DNA of 64,000 bases from Cryomorphaceae bacterium (lineage in GTDB: Bacteria > Bacteroidota > Bacteroidia > Flavobacteriales > Schleiferiaceae): positions 166,607 through 230,606 of the forward strand of contig JAHEGI010000021.1 in the NCBI GenBank assembly GCA_024639785.1. The letters are read 5' to 3'. The notes beneath the pieces are model-generated. The model was not told the origin of the DNA. It searched no databases and saw only the letters and a program-made list of their open reading frames with translations. The position numbers and the translations under genes are program-made. Every line of letters begins with the position of its first letter. Position 1 is the stretch's first letter. Positions 41,402-50,900 of this stretch are shown piece by piece.

Positions 41402-42874
41402 TTAGTAGCCAAAAGCGAAGTAATCCGGGCGTCCGTCTGCTCGGTACCCCTGGAGCAGCACGCCATCCCCAGGTTGTAAGCTGCCCAGAATACGCTCTAC
41501 ATCTTCTTGAGAGGCAACCGGCAAATTATTGAGCTTGACCAGGATGAAACCTTTGGGAACCCCGGCATCCGCAATCTTTCCTTGGCCTACCTCGGTAATT
41601 TTCACGCCGGAACGCAGACCATAGCGCCCTTTATCTTCGGTGCTTAATGCTTCAAATGTGGCCCCTAAGGTTTTCATGGCCACCATGTCTTCCTTCTTGA
41701 GTACATCTGTGTTGCCTTCGCGGTTGCGCAGGGTAATTTGGAAGGTTTTGGACTTGCCGGAGCGCAAGATGGTAACATCGACTTTGTCCCCGGGACGACG
41801 GCTGCCAATGACTTCAAGTAATTCGCTGCTTCGCTTGATCGTTTTGCCCCCAGCGCCTACAATGACATCCCCTTTTTCTATGCCGGCCTTTTTGGCCGCA
41901 CCATTGTCAGTCACATCAGAAATATAGACCCCTTGAGTCGCTTCAAGCTTCATTTCTTTCGCTAATTCGGGCGTTACATCGGCAATATTGACCCCGAGAT
42001 ATGCGCGTTGAACGACCCCATAACGGAGCATATCATCCACGACTTTGCGGGCAATATTCGCCGGGACCGCGAATGAGTAGCCTTCATACGAGCCGGAACG
42101 CGTAGAAATCGCGGTGTTGATTCCAATCAACTCTCCGGACGTGTTGATTAATGCCCCCCCGCTATTGCCCGGATTGACGGCCGCATCCGTTTGAATGAAG
42201 GCCTCAATGGCCGATTGGTTGTCAATGATGTTGATGCTGCGCCCCTTGGCCGAGATAATTCCTGCCGTCACCGTTGAAGTTAGATTGAAGGGATTGCCTA
42301 CCGCGAGGACCCATTCGCCCAATTTAACCTCATCACTATTGCCAAAAGGCAGGCTGGGAAGTTTGCTTGCGTCAATTTTTAACACGGCCAAATCTGTCGT
42401 GGGATCCGTGCCGACCACGGTGGCTTCAAATTCACGCCCGTCATTGAGTGAGACGCGGACTTCTTTTGCTTTGTCGACGACGTGGTTATTGGTCACGATA
42501 TACCCATCCTCTGAAATGATCACTCCCGAACCAGAGGCTTGCACCAATCGGGGCGTCATTTCTGGCATTTGAGGTTGATCCCCAAAGCCGAAAAAGAAAT
42601 CGCGGAAAGGGTTGAATGGAGACATCTGGTAGCCTTGTTCAACGGAAGTTTTTACGTGGACCACCGAATGCACAGCTTCTTCGGCCGCGGCAGAAAAGTC
42701 AGTCGACGTATTAATTCCTGCCACCGCTTGGGTCATGCCTGTGCGCAGGCTATGTTGTGGATTAGACCAACCATCGGCCTCCTGTTGGGAAGCAAAAGAC
42801 CAGGCACCAACAAAACCGCCAGCGATACTAAGTCCTGTGACGGCCACTACAGTGAGAAGAGTTGTACGATTCAT
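41402..42874 (-). CDS. degP: DegP/HtrA-type periplasmic serine protease
   Basis: This is a 490-residue Do-like protease. A membrane helix or uncleaved signal (6-28) is followed by a trypsin-fold domain with His131 (TNNHVV), Asp161 (TTDLAVLKI) and Ser238 (NPGNSGGALIN), then two PDZ domains (about 285-375 and 390-485). It degrades or refolds misfolded envelope proteins. I chose the ATG at 42874 over an in-frame upstream ATG because it begins the hydrophobic leader; a TGTCTTTG sequence 18 bases upstream (42893-42900) may be its -7 element. It is divergent from dapF. Confidence 0.95.
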   Translation of the reverse strand: MNRTTLLTVVAVTGLSIAGGFVGAWSFASQQEADGWSNPQHSLRTGMTQAVAGINTSTDFSAAAEEAVHSVVHVKTSVEQGYQMSPFNPFRDFFFGFGDQPQMPEMTPRLVQASGSGVIISEDGYIVTNNHVVDKAKEVRVSLNDGREFEATVVGTDPTTDLAVLKIDASKLPSLPFGNSDEVKLGEWVLAVGNPFNLTSTVTAGIISAKGRSINIIDNQSAIEAFIQTDAAVNPGNSGGALINTSGELIGINTAISTRSGSYEGYSFAVPANIARKVVDDMLRYGVVQRAYLGVNIADVTPELAKEMKLEATQGVYISDVTDNGAAKKAGIEKGDVIVGAGGKTIKRSSELLEVIGSRRPGDKVDVTILRSGKSKTFQITLRNREGNTDVLKKEDMVAMKTLGATFEALSTEDKGRYGLRSGVKITEVGQGKIADAGVPKGFILVKLNNLPVASQEDVERILGSLQPGDGVLLQGYRADGRPDYFAFGY

Positions 42875-42924
42875 CGATTTTAGATTTAGTTCCAAAGACA
42901 AATTTCAAAAACTGTTCCACTTCC

Positions 42925-42932
42925 TACTTTTA
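42925..42932 (+). promoter_or_regulatory. Probable -7 element (TACTTTTA) for dapF
   Basis: This matches TAnnTTTG at seven of eight positions and ends 4 bases before the ATG at 42937. The same octamer precedes recR on the other strand at 58039-58046. Confidence 0.4.
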
Positions 42933-42936
42933 CAAG

Positions 42937-43719
42937 ATGGCTCAGCACTTTGAAAAATACCACGGAACGGGAAATGATTTCATTCTCCTTCGTGGAAAAG
43001 GTGAACGTCAACTCTGGGAGTCCACCCTCGTGGCCCAAGCGTGCTCCCGTCACACGGGAATTGGAGCGGACGGCCTCATGATTCTATGGGATTGTGCAGG
43101 CGCTGATTTTCAACTGGACTATTATAATGCGGACGGAGGGCTAGGCAGTTTGTGTGGCAATGGATCGCGCTGCGCCGTGGATTTTGCTTTTCGACATGGA
43201 CTTTTTGTCGGGACCAACTGCCAATTTTTCGCTTCGGACGGGCTCCATCAAGCAGAACGCTATTCGGCGAATGCCATCACCGTCCACTTTGCTGATGCCT
43301 TACCGCTCAAAGCGCAGCACCAGGGCTATTATGTCCATACGGGCTCACCGCACCACGTTTTCTTTGTAGATGACGTAGACGCCGTGGATCTATCGGCAGA
43401 AGGACCTGCGCTCCGCTACGGGGCCTATGCCGCCGCGGGTGGAGCAAATATCAATTGGCTTTCACCGACCGGTCCGGATGGCATGTGGCACATCCGAACC
43501 TATGAACGCGGGGTAGAGGCGGAAACCTTGAGTTGTGGCACAGGAGCCGTAGCTGCGGCCTTAGCCCTGCATCAATGTCAAAATCTTCCCGCGCCCATCA
43601 CCTTAGCAGCCCGTGGCGGCTCGCTACGCATCGACTTTGAGCATGGAGCGGATGGCTATAGGGCCATTCGGCTTACAGGCCCTGCGGCCTTTATTTTTGA
43701 AGGAACATGGCCATGGTAG
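42937..43719 (+). CDS. dapF: Diaminopimelate epimerase
   Basis: This is a 260-residue enzyme of lysine and peptidoglycan synthesis that interconverts LL- and meso-diaminopimelate. The two catalytic cysteines are Cys73 (SLCGNGSRCA) and Cys200 (TLSCGTGAVA); FEKYHGTGNDFILL is the classical N-terminus, which also fixes the start at 42937. It is the first gene of a three-gene overlapping operon with a GNAT enzyme and mltG. Confidence 0.97.
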   Translation: MAQHFEKYHGTGNDFILLRGKGERQLWESTLVAQACSRHTGIGADGLMILWDCAGADFQLDYYNADGGLGSLCGNGSRCAVDFAFRHGLFVGTNCQFFASDGLHQAERYSANAITVHFADALPLKAQHQGYYVHTGSPHHVFFVDDVDAVDLSAEGPALRYGAYAAAGGANINWLSPTGPDGMWHIRTYERGVEAETLSCGTGAVAAALALHQCQNLPAPITLAARGGSLRIDFEHGADGYRAIRLTGPAAFIFEGTWPW

Positions 43720-44225
43720 CCTATCGATTGCGGCCGCTCGAGCCATCGGATATCACCGCCCTGATGGCCTGGGAAAACAACCCTGCCCATTGGATTTCGG
43801 GGCAACGGACGAGTCCCTTTGCCAAGGATACGCTAGAAAAGTACATTGCCGCTTCTGGCCGCGATTTTTGGGAAACGGGCCAAATGCGCTGGGTCCTCTG
43901 TGCCGCCTATGACGATCGTCCCCTTGGCCTCTTCGATGTATTTGCTGCGAAGCGCATGCACCTGCGGGCAGAAGTCGGGATGCTCATCGCTCCCGAAATG
44001 CGAGGCCAGGGATTGGCGCTCCAAGGGCTTCGCTTGCTGCAAGCGTGGGCGAGTCAACATGCCATGCTAGAGTGCCTACACGCCCAAGTGTACACCGATA
44101 ATGATGCGGCGATGCGGAGCTTTGCCAAAGCGAACTTTGCGCGCGTTGGAACCTGGTCACGTTGGATAAAAACCCCCCAAGGCTGGAAAGATGTAGCCTT
44201 GTTTCAATGGTCTGCACGCGGATGA
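43707..44225 (+). CDS. GNAT-family N-acetyltransferase (RimJ/RimL-like)
   Basis: This is a 172-residue acetyltransferase: LRPLEPSDITALMAWENNP at the N-terminus is typical of the RimJ/RimL/SpeG branch, and AEVGMLIAPEMRGQGLALQGL carries the acetyl-CoA loop. The substrate is unknown. It starts 13 bases inside dapF (a second ATG at 43713 is possible) and ends in an ATGA overlap with mltG. Context hints at an envelope precursor, but the fold alone does not show this. Confidence 0.88.
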   Translation: MAMVAYRLRPLEPSDITALMAWENNPAHWISGQRTSPFAKDTLEKYIAASGRDFWETGQMRWVLCAAYDDRPLGLFDVFAAKRMHLRAEVGMLIAPEMRGQGLALQGLRLLQAWASQHAMLECLHAQVYTDNDAAMRSFAKANFARVGTWSRWIKTPQGWKDVALFQWSARG

Positions 44226-45244
44226 AACGTCACCGTCAAAAGCGCCGTTTAATTCGCGGAGTATTCGGGGTAGCCATGCTCTTTGTGCTAGCCATTTTTG
44301 GGTATCGCTGGACGATCAATGCGCCCGTATATGTTGTAGAAGAGCCCTTTGATCTGTACATCGCCGATACCGGTATGACCTCGTGGGAAGCCTTAGCCCC
44401 ATTGCGTGCTTCCGGGCATCTATACCGCCCAACGGCCCTTCAGACCTTGAATAGCCTTCGAGGCAACCCCAAAGCACAGCGTGGCCATTACCGAATTACT
44501 TCAGGGATGGGCTTGATGCAGCTCCTCCGGAAAATTGAGTTTGGCTATGAAGATCCCATTTGGTTGAGAATTCGAGGGTATCAAAAGGCCCCGGCCATAG
44601 AAACTCAGCTCACGGAAGTCTTTGGGTACACTGCAGATAGTGCGCACGCAGTTTTGGCTAAGCACATGGGTTTTGATCAGGTCATTCCAAATTCCTATCA
44701 GGTGTACTGGTCCTACCGCCCGAAGGACCTAGCGAAGCGTTTGACTCGAGAGCATGAAGTCTTTTGGAATCCTGAGCGCTTGGGAAGGGCGGCCCGAATG
44801 GGACTCAGTGCAGAGCAAGTTGTTGTTTTGGCGAGTATCGCTCAAGCAGAAACCAAGCAGCGCGATGAATTGCCACGCGTGGCCGGCTTGTACCTGGCCC
44901 GTCTCAAGATTGGAAAGCGATTAGAAGCAGATCCAACGGTCGTATGGGCCTACCTGGATCGCTATCCAAATGCGGGTGTTATCCGACGCGTCACCACCGC
45001 GATGACCAACCTCAATCATCCCTATAATACCTACCGGAGAGATGGATTACCTCCAGGCCCATTGACCACCGTCGAGCCCGAGGTCATTGATGCCGTGCTC
45101 AAAGCCGAGGCCAAGAACGAAATCTACATGTGTGCGGATCCTGATCGCCCTGGCTATCACGCTTTTGCGCGCACCTACGCAGAGCATCTGCGCAATGCGG
45201 CACGCTATCATGCGAGCCTCAATCGACGTGGGATTCGACGCTGA
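44222..45244 (+). CDS. mltG: Endolytic murein transglycosylase MltG
   Basis: This is a 340-residue YceG-family enzyme that cuts nascent peptidoglycan strands in the membrane vicinity. A basic N-terminus and one membrane helix (about 12-30) precede a LysM-like region and the catalytic domain; the catalytic Glu210 is in VVLASIAQAETKQ, and NLNHPYNTYRRDGLPPGP is the family signature. Its last 26 bases overlap the end of clpB on the opposite strand. Confidence 0.95.
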   Translation: MKRHRQKRRLIRGVFGVAMLFVLAIFGYRWTINAPVYVVEEPFDLYIADTGMTSWEALAPLRASGHLYRPTALQTLNSLRGNPKAQRGHYRITSGMGLMQLLRKIEFGYEDPIWLRIRGYQKAPAIETQLTEVFGYTADSAHAVLAKHMGFDQVIPNSYQVYWSYRPKDLAKRLTREHEVFWNPERLGRAARMGLSAEQVVVLASIAQAETKQRDELPRVAGLYLARLKIGKRLEADPTVVWAYLDRYPNAGVIRRVTTAMTNLNHPYNTYRRDGLPPGPLTTVEPEVIDAVLKAEAKNEIYMCADPDRPGYHAFARTYAEHLRNAARYHASLNRRGIRR

Positions 45245-47783
45245 CATTCTTGAAAAACAAGGTGCCATCGACCGCATCGATGAGGATGACCGCATCCCGT
45301 TGAATTTCCCCAGAGAGCAATTGCTTTGAAAGCTCGTTCAATACCCTCCGTTGGATGGTTCGCTTCAAGGGCCGCGCTCCAAAGGCAGGGTCAAATCCCT
45401 CTTCCGCTAGAGCTTGCACCGCTTCAGGGCTAAAATCCACCGTGATTTCCTGTTCGAGCAGTCGTTTTTTGACGGTTTCAAGCTGAATTTTCACAATGCC
45501 TTGAATGTTTGAGCTATCCAAGGCGTGGAAGCCAATGATTTCATCAATTCGGTTCAGGAATTCAGGACGCAAGCTACGTTTGAGCAGGGTCATGACCTCT
45601 TCCATGCCTTGTCCATCCATCAGTAATTCAGAACCCAAGTTAGAGGTCATAATGACAATGCTGTGGGTAAAATTGGCTGTTCGGCCCTTACTGTCCGTCA
45701 AACGCCCGTCATCCAGGACCTGGAGCAGGATGTTGAAGACTTCGGGGTGGGCCTTTTCAATTTCATCCAAGAGGACAACCGCATAGGGGCGACGTCGCAC
45801 GGCTTCGGTCAGTTGACCGCCCTCATCATAACCGACATATCCGGGAGGGGCACCGATCAAGCGCGAAACGGCATGTCGCTCTTGGTATTCACTCATGTCA
45901 ATCCGTACGACGGCGTTTTCATCATCAAAAAGAAAGTCCGCTAGGGTACGTGCCAATTCTGTTTTTCCTACGCCGGTTGGGCCCAGGAAGAGAAAGGAGC
46001 CAATGGGCCGCTTTGGGTCATTCAAGCCGGCGCGAGAGCGACGGAGCGCATCGGAAACAGCTGAAATAGCCTCATCTTGGCCGACGACGCGCTGGTGCAG
46101 TTCTTCTTCAAGTCGAAGCAATTTGGAACGTTCACTTTGAAGCATTTTTTGGACGGGTATCCCCGTCCAACGGGACACGACCTCCGCAATGTCCTCCGCA
46201 CTGACTTCTTCTTGAACCATGGACTGGGCATTTCGCAAGGACTGCAATTCGGTGGCTGCAGCCATCTGTTCCTTTTCGAGCTCGCTGACTTTGCCATAGC
46301 GAATCTCGGCCACCTGGGCATAATCCCCGGCGCGTTCGGCTTGATCGGCCTCGAAACGCAGTTGTTCGATGCCTTCCTTGGCGCGTTGCAAGCGATCAAC
46401 GGCTTCTTTTTCCGCGTTCCATTGCGCGCCAAGCTGGGCACGTTGCTCAGAAAGTTCACTCAACTGCTGCTTAATGGCCGTGAGGCGTTGCTTGTCTTCC
46501 TCTCGCTTAATTGCTTCCTGTTCGATTTCTAGTTGGGCAATCTTGCGATCCAAATCATCCAATTCTTCCGGTTTGGAGTTGATTTCGAGTCGCAGCTTGG
46601 ATGCGGCTTCATCCATGAGGTCAATCGCCTTATCGGGCAAGAATCGATCTGTGATATAGCGCTGGCTCAGAACAACCGACTGAACGACCGCCTCATCTTT
46701 GATGCGGACTTTGTGGTGACTCTCATATTTCTCCTTGATGCCGCGAAGGATGCTGATGGAAGCCTCGGTATCGGGTTCTTCCACCATGACTTTTTGGAAT
46801 CGACGTTCCAGAGCTTTGTCTTTTTCAAAGTACTTCTGAAACTCTGCGAGGGTGGTGGCTCCCACGCAGCGCAACTCACCCCGGGCAAGGGCGGGCTTTA
46901 GAATGTTGGCGGCGTCCATGGCACCTTCTCCGCCACCAGCTCCCACAAGCGTGTGGATTTCATCAATAAACAAGATGATGTCTCCATTGGCTTGGGTTAC
47001 TTCATGAATAACCGCCTTGAGACGCTCTTCAAATTCCCCTTTGTACTTCGCACCTGCGATTAAGGCGCCCATATCAAGTGAAAAGATCCGCTTCTCCTTC
47101 AGGTTTTCTGGAATGTCCCCTCGGATTATGCGGTGGGCAAGACCTTCAGCGATGGCTGTTTTTCCCACGCCAGGTTCCCCTACGAGAACTGGGTTATTTT
47201 TGGTTCTACGGCTTAAGATTTGTAAAACACGACGAATCTCTTCATCTCGTCCGATGACGGGATCCAATTTGCCAGATTCCGCGCGGGCGTTGAGGTCAAT
47301 CGCATACTTGGCCAAGGATTGATACCTTCCTTCCGCGGAAGCACTCTGCGCTTTTTGACCATTCCGCAGTTTGGCCATTGCTTGCTTGAAGTCAGCCTCC
47401 TTAAACCCTTGATCTTTCATGGCCTGGGCGCAAGCATCTTTTCCGCTTCCCAAACCGAGGAGGAGGTATTCCAAAGTCAAGTAATCGTCTCCGTCTTTTT
47501 TGGCCAAATTGAGCGCCCGCTGCAATGCTTCTTGCGCGGCACGCCCCATATAGGCTTGACCGCCATCGACTTTGGCGATTCGTTGGAGTTCAGCTTCTGC
47601 AATGGACTGCAATCGGGATGCGGACATCCCCATCATTTTGAAGAGTTGATCCGTCAACACGGTGTCCGTGCGAAACACGGCAAGGAGCAGGTGCCATGTC
47701 TCCATGGCTTGATGGCCATGTTCCATGGCCAGTGCTTGGGCTGCTTGCAGCGCTTCTTGGGTTTTAATGGTTAGATTTTCCAT
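45219..47783 (-). CDS. clpB: ATP-dependent disaggregase ClpB
   Basis: This is an 854-residue Hsp100 chaperone that rescues aggregated proteins together with DnaK. An N-domain (about 1-145), NBD1 with Walker [10 protein letters not shown] near 205, a long coiled-coil middle domain (about 400-530, Glu/Gln/Arg-rich) and NBD2 with GPTGVGKTE near 605 are in the expected order. Length is close to E. coli ClpB (857). No CIRCE element precedes it; instead a 12-bp inverted repeat lies 65-112 bases upstream. Its 3' end overlaps mltG tail to tail. Confidence 0.98.
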   Translation of the reverse strand: MENLTIKTQEALQAAQALAMEHGHQAMETWHLLLAVFRTDTVLTDQLFKMMGMSASRLQSIAEAELQRIAKVDGGQAYMGRAAQEALQRALNLAKKDGDDYLTLEYLLLGLGSGKDACAQAMKDQGFKEADFKQAMAKLRNGQKAQSASAEGRYQSLAKYAIDLNARAESGKLDPVIGRDEEIRRVLQILSRRTKNNPVLVGEPGVGKTAIAEGLAHRIIRGDIPENLKEKRIFSLDMGALIAGAKYKGEFEERLKAVIHEVTQANGDIILFIDEIHTLVGAGGGEGAMDAANILKPALARGELRCVGATTLAEFQKYFEKDKALERRFQKVMVEEPDTEASISILRGIKEKYESHHKVRIKDEAVVQSVVLSQRYITDRFLPDKAIDLMDEAASKLRLEINSKPEELDDLDRKIAQLEIEQEAIKREEDKQRLTAIKQQLSELSEQRAQLGAQWNAEKEAVDRLQRAKEGIEQLRFEADQAERAGDYAQVAEIRYGKVSELEKEQMAAATELQSLRNAQSMVQEEVSAEDIAEVVSRWTGIPVQKMLQSERSKLLRLEEELHQRVVGQDEAISAVSDALRRSRAGLNDPKRPIGSFLFLGPTGVGKTELARTLADFLFDDENAVVRIDMSEYQERHAVSRLIGAPPGYVGYDEGGQLTEAVRRRPYAVVLLDEIEKAHPEVFNILLQVLDDGRLTDSKGRTANFTHSIVIMTSNLGSELLMDGQGMEEVMTLLKRSLRPEFLNRIDEIIGFHALDSSNIQGIVKIQLETVKKRLLEQEITVDFSPEAVQALAEEGFDPAFGARPLKRTIQRRVLNELSKQLLSGEIQRDAVILIDAVDGTLFFKNVSVESHVD

Positions 47784-47847
47784 ACAAGGTTCTTTACATG
47801 GAGGTAGGCCTCAATTCAAATGCCGCAGCCCATTAAACCCTAGAAAA

Positions 47848-47895
47848 TCCGTCAAAATGACCGATTTACACGCGCTTCGATGCCATTTTGACGGA
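47848..47895. repeat. 12-bp perfect inverted repeat upstream of clpB
   Basis: TCCGTCAAAATG (47848-47859) and its exact complement CATTTTGACGGA (47884-47895) are separated by 24 bases. The left copy continues as TGACCG, so CCGTCA-AAA-TGACCG is itself a near-palindrome. It has no U-run and lies between clpB and the separate terminator at 47914-47942, so it looks more like an operator pair than a terminator. Confidence 0.6.
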
Positions 47896-47913
47896 ATTCT
47901 GAATGTTCAGGAC

Positions 47914-47942
47914 AAAAAAACGCCGCGGCGAGGCCGCGGCGT
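47914..47942 (-). terminator. Terminator of the MAM-repeat T9SS gene
   Basis: A perfect 10-bp GC-rich stem (47920-47929 with 47933-47942, loop GAG) is followed, in the leftward direction, by seven T. It lies 20 bases past the stop at 47963. Confidence 0.9.
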
Positions 47943-47962
47943 AGGAGCAGAAGATTCTGCGC

Positions 47963-50900
47963 TTAGTGCTGTACGATGAACTTGCGTGTGAGGCTTTGAC
48001 CATCTACAGTGACTTCCATCATGTAGAGACCGCCCGCCCAAGCGCTTGCGTCCAGATCTACTCGGTTGTAGCCTTCTTCTCCTTTGACGCTCGCGTCGCT
48101 GAGAATTTGACCTAAGCTATTGGTGATGGTGTAATGCACCGTCACGGGCTTATCCGAGTTGAACATAAAGGCACCCTGACCACTTAACGGGTTAGGTGAA
48201 ACGTGACCCAGGAAGAATCCAGGAATCTCCACCTCAGGAACGCCGATGCCTACAATATCTGCCGGAGTGCCGAATGGCGCTTCTTCCAAACAGAAGTCAT
48301 CTACGGCCCAACCTTGGTTGTCAATCGTGTAGTCCGAGCCGAAACGGAAGCGGAATACCAATTTACCTGCGTTCTCAACGGTGAATTTGATGATCGAACT
48401 CGTATATCCGTTTGTGTTACCACTCCAACCTGGTCGGACGATATCGAGTGAGGTCACGTGGACGGTGTTGTACCACAAGCCATTGGTCAAGGTGTTGCCC
48501 AGGGTGTACCACGTAATGCCACCGTCATAAGACCAATCGACACTTCCGCCATCATGGTACAGCTCAGAAATCATGTTGTGATTAAAGCTCATGGAGTAGG
48601 TCTTGTTCGTGTCCAAGACAAAGAATGGCGTGTGAAGGGCAGACTGACCTGTGTGGTGGTAGTTGCTATCCAATCGAGTCATCCAAGCCTTGCTGCCGCT
48701 TGCTGCCGCGTTGAGGCCCGTTTGATTCGGTGTGCCAAACTCCCAGTCATGGTTGAGCAACTTGTTCGTCGTATGCAAGGGCAACCATGCAGGAATAGCG
48801 GGGTCTTCGAAATCATTACAATACCCATTGGCGATGTCAATCGTGATTTCATCCAGGGTGGTCACCGGCAAGCAGAGTACATCGTCTGAAGACAAGTTGT
48901 CTTGCTTGTTGTTGGGTCGAGCCGTCTCGACGCAAATGTTGTAGGTTCCGGCGCCTTGGTTGACCCATACTTGATTGAAGTCATACCATTGACGTTGTCC
49001 GCGAAGCAAAGGAGCCACATTGCCGTTCTTCTTGTTGACAAAAACGACAGTTTCGTAATTGCTCCAGGTACCTCCATTTACTTGGAAACGCACGAGGCAG
49101 CTGTCCAGTTTTTTAGCCCCAGTGTTTTCAATCCGAACGCGGATGTGTGAGGTATCTCCAGGAATAACGATGTATTCACGGGTATCTACTTCAATGGGTG
49201 AGGCAGAGTTCTGTGGTGGAACGTACACTTCAAAGTCATCGATCGCCCAACCCTTTGCCGAGGATCCTGCGGCAGAAGCCATTCGGAAGCGCAAACTAAT
49301 GGGGTTAGGGGAGAAGTTCCACACGTTCAATGGAATCGAAGAAGTGATCCATTGACCGCCCGTGCTGCCCGCCCATCCGGGAGAGTTCAACGAGGAGACT
49401 GAAGGTGAACCATAGTTCGACCCATACCAGTTGTATCCTACGGCCACTGCAGCATTTCCTAGGGTATTCCAGTTGCCGCTTTGGAAGTACTCCACAACGC
49501 CGCCATCGGTTGGCGAGAAGTCAAACTTGTGCTTGAATCGCAGTTCGGCAGATACTACCGTGTCAAAGTTGGTTAGTGTGGGGATACGGAGGATTTCCGT
49601 CTTGCCTGGCTGATAGTTGTCCGTGAGGCCGGTGACCCAACAGTTGGTGCCGGATGCGGCGCTATTCCAACCACTTCCTTTGGCTGGGGTGCCAAACTCC
49701 CACATTTGCAAGGTGCCAGGACCACCCTGGGCAAAGAATCCTGTCTCGTCGCCGACGCAGTTATCAAAATTGACGGGACCAAAGGAAATAGGATAGCTGG
49801 TGGCTCCCGAAGAAATTTTGGAGGCCGTATCATTCAATGCGATCGCATCACCACTCAGCGTAGTCCATGCTTTGACTTCAAAATCACCTACGTAATAGGT
49901 TGGTGGAGTAGTGACCGTAATCGTGCCTTCAGCCCCAGGGGCAAGTGATCCCGCATAAGTAGTGGTATACGTACCCGTATTGGAAGGAGTACACAGATCA
50001 TTCACTTGATAGGTTACTGGAACCCCTGTCTTAGTCGAGGTGCCATAGTTCCGCACCTTGATAATTACGTTCTGTGGGTTGCTCAGGTTGACCGAATTCA
50101 ATGGAGAGGTTACGAAGCTTACACCGACATCACTGGCGGGTTGATCGTAGATCATTAAATCATCAATGGCAATGTCCGCCAGATCTCCGGAGCCTGTTTT
50201 ACGTGCCAAGATTCGAATCTTGACAACATCGCCTGCGTAGGCTGAGAGGTCGACCATTTTGTACTTCCAGTCATCCACCTCATTCGTTTGCTGTGCACCA
50301 GAAATAGGGGCCCCTGCTACGGTTTGCCAGTTGTTGCTTCCGTTTGGAACGACTTGGACGTTGAGGATGTTGATATCCCCACCGAACATGTGATACCAGA
50401 AGGTGAGTACTGGGTTGGTCAAGGCGGATAAATCCACACAACGCGTGGTGGCAAACAAGGCGGCTGGACCATTGTTTCCGTAGCTCGCTTCCGTGTACAG
50501 ATAGTTGCCCGAGCGCGTGCGATTCCAACGGGGTCCCGTATTGAATGTGGGCGTGAGTGCACTTCCTACATGCCAAGAATAGTCCGCATTGGCCGGTGGT
50601 GGTAGCGCTTCCCAGTCCGTGGTATTCATGGTGCCTGCGTTGTTCGAAGTGCCATTGCCCGCATTCCATCCTGGTCCATCAAAGTTTTGAATATGAGGGA
50701 ACTGAGTAATTGGCGCAATATGCTCAATGAAGAATGCCCCTAGGGTATCATTACTTGTGTTGGGGTCTCCAGGAGCTTCAGCCCACACATAAATGTTGTA
50801 ATTGGCATAGGCGCTTAAGTTTGCCTTTGGCGCAAAAGTGTGTGTGGTCGTGTCCCCCAGGTTGAGGGTGGTGTAGATGGTATCACGGGACACTACCGTA

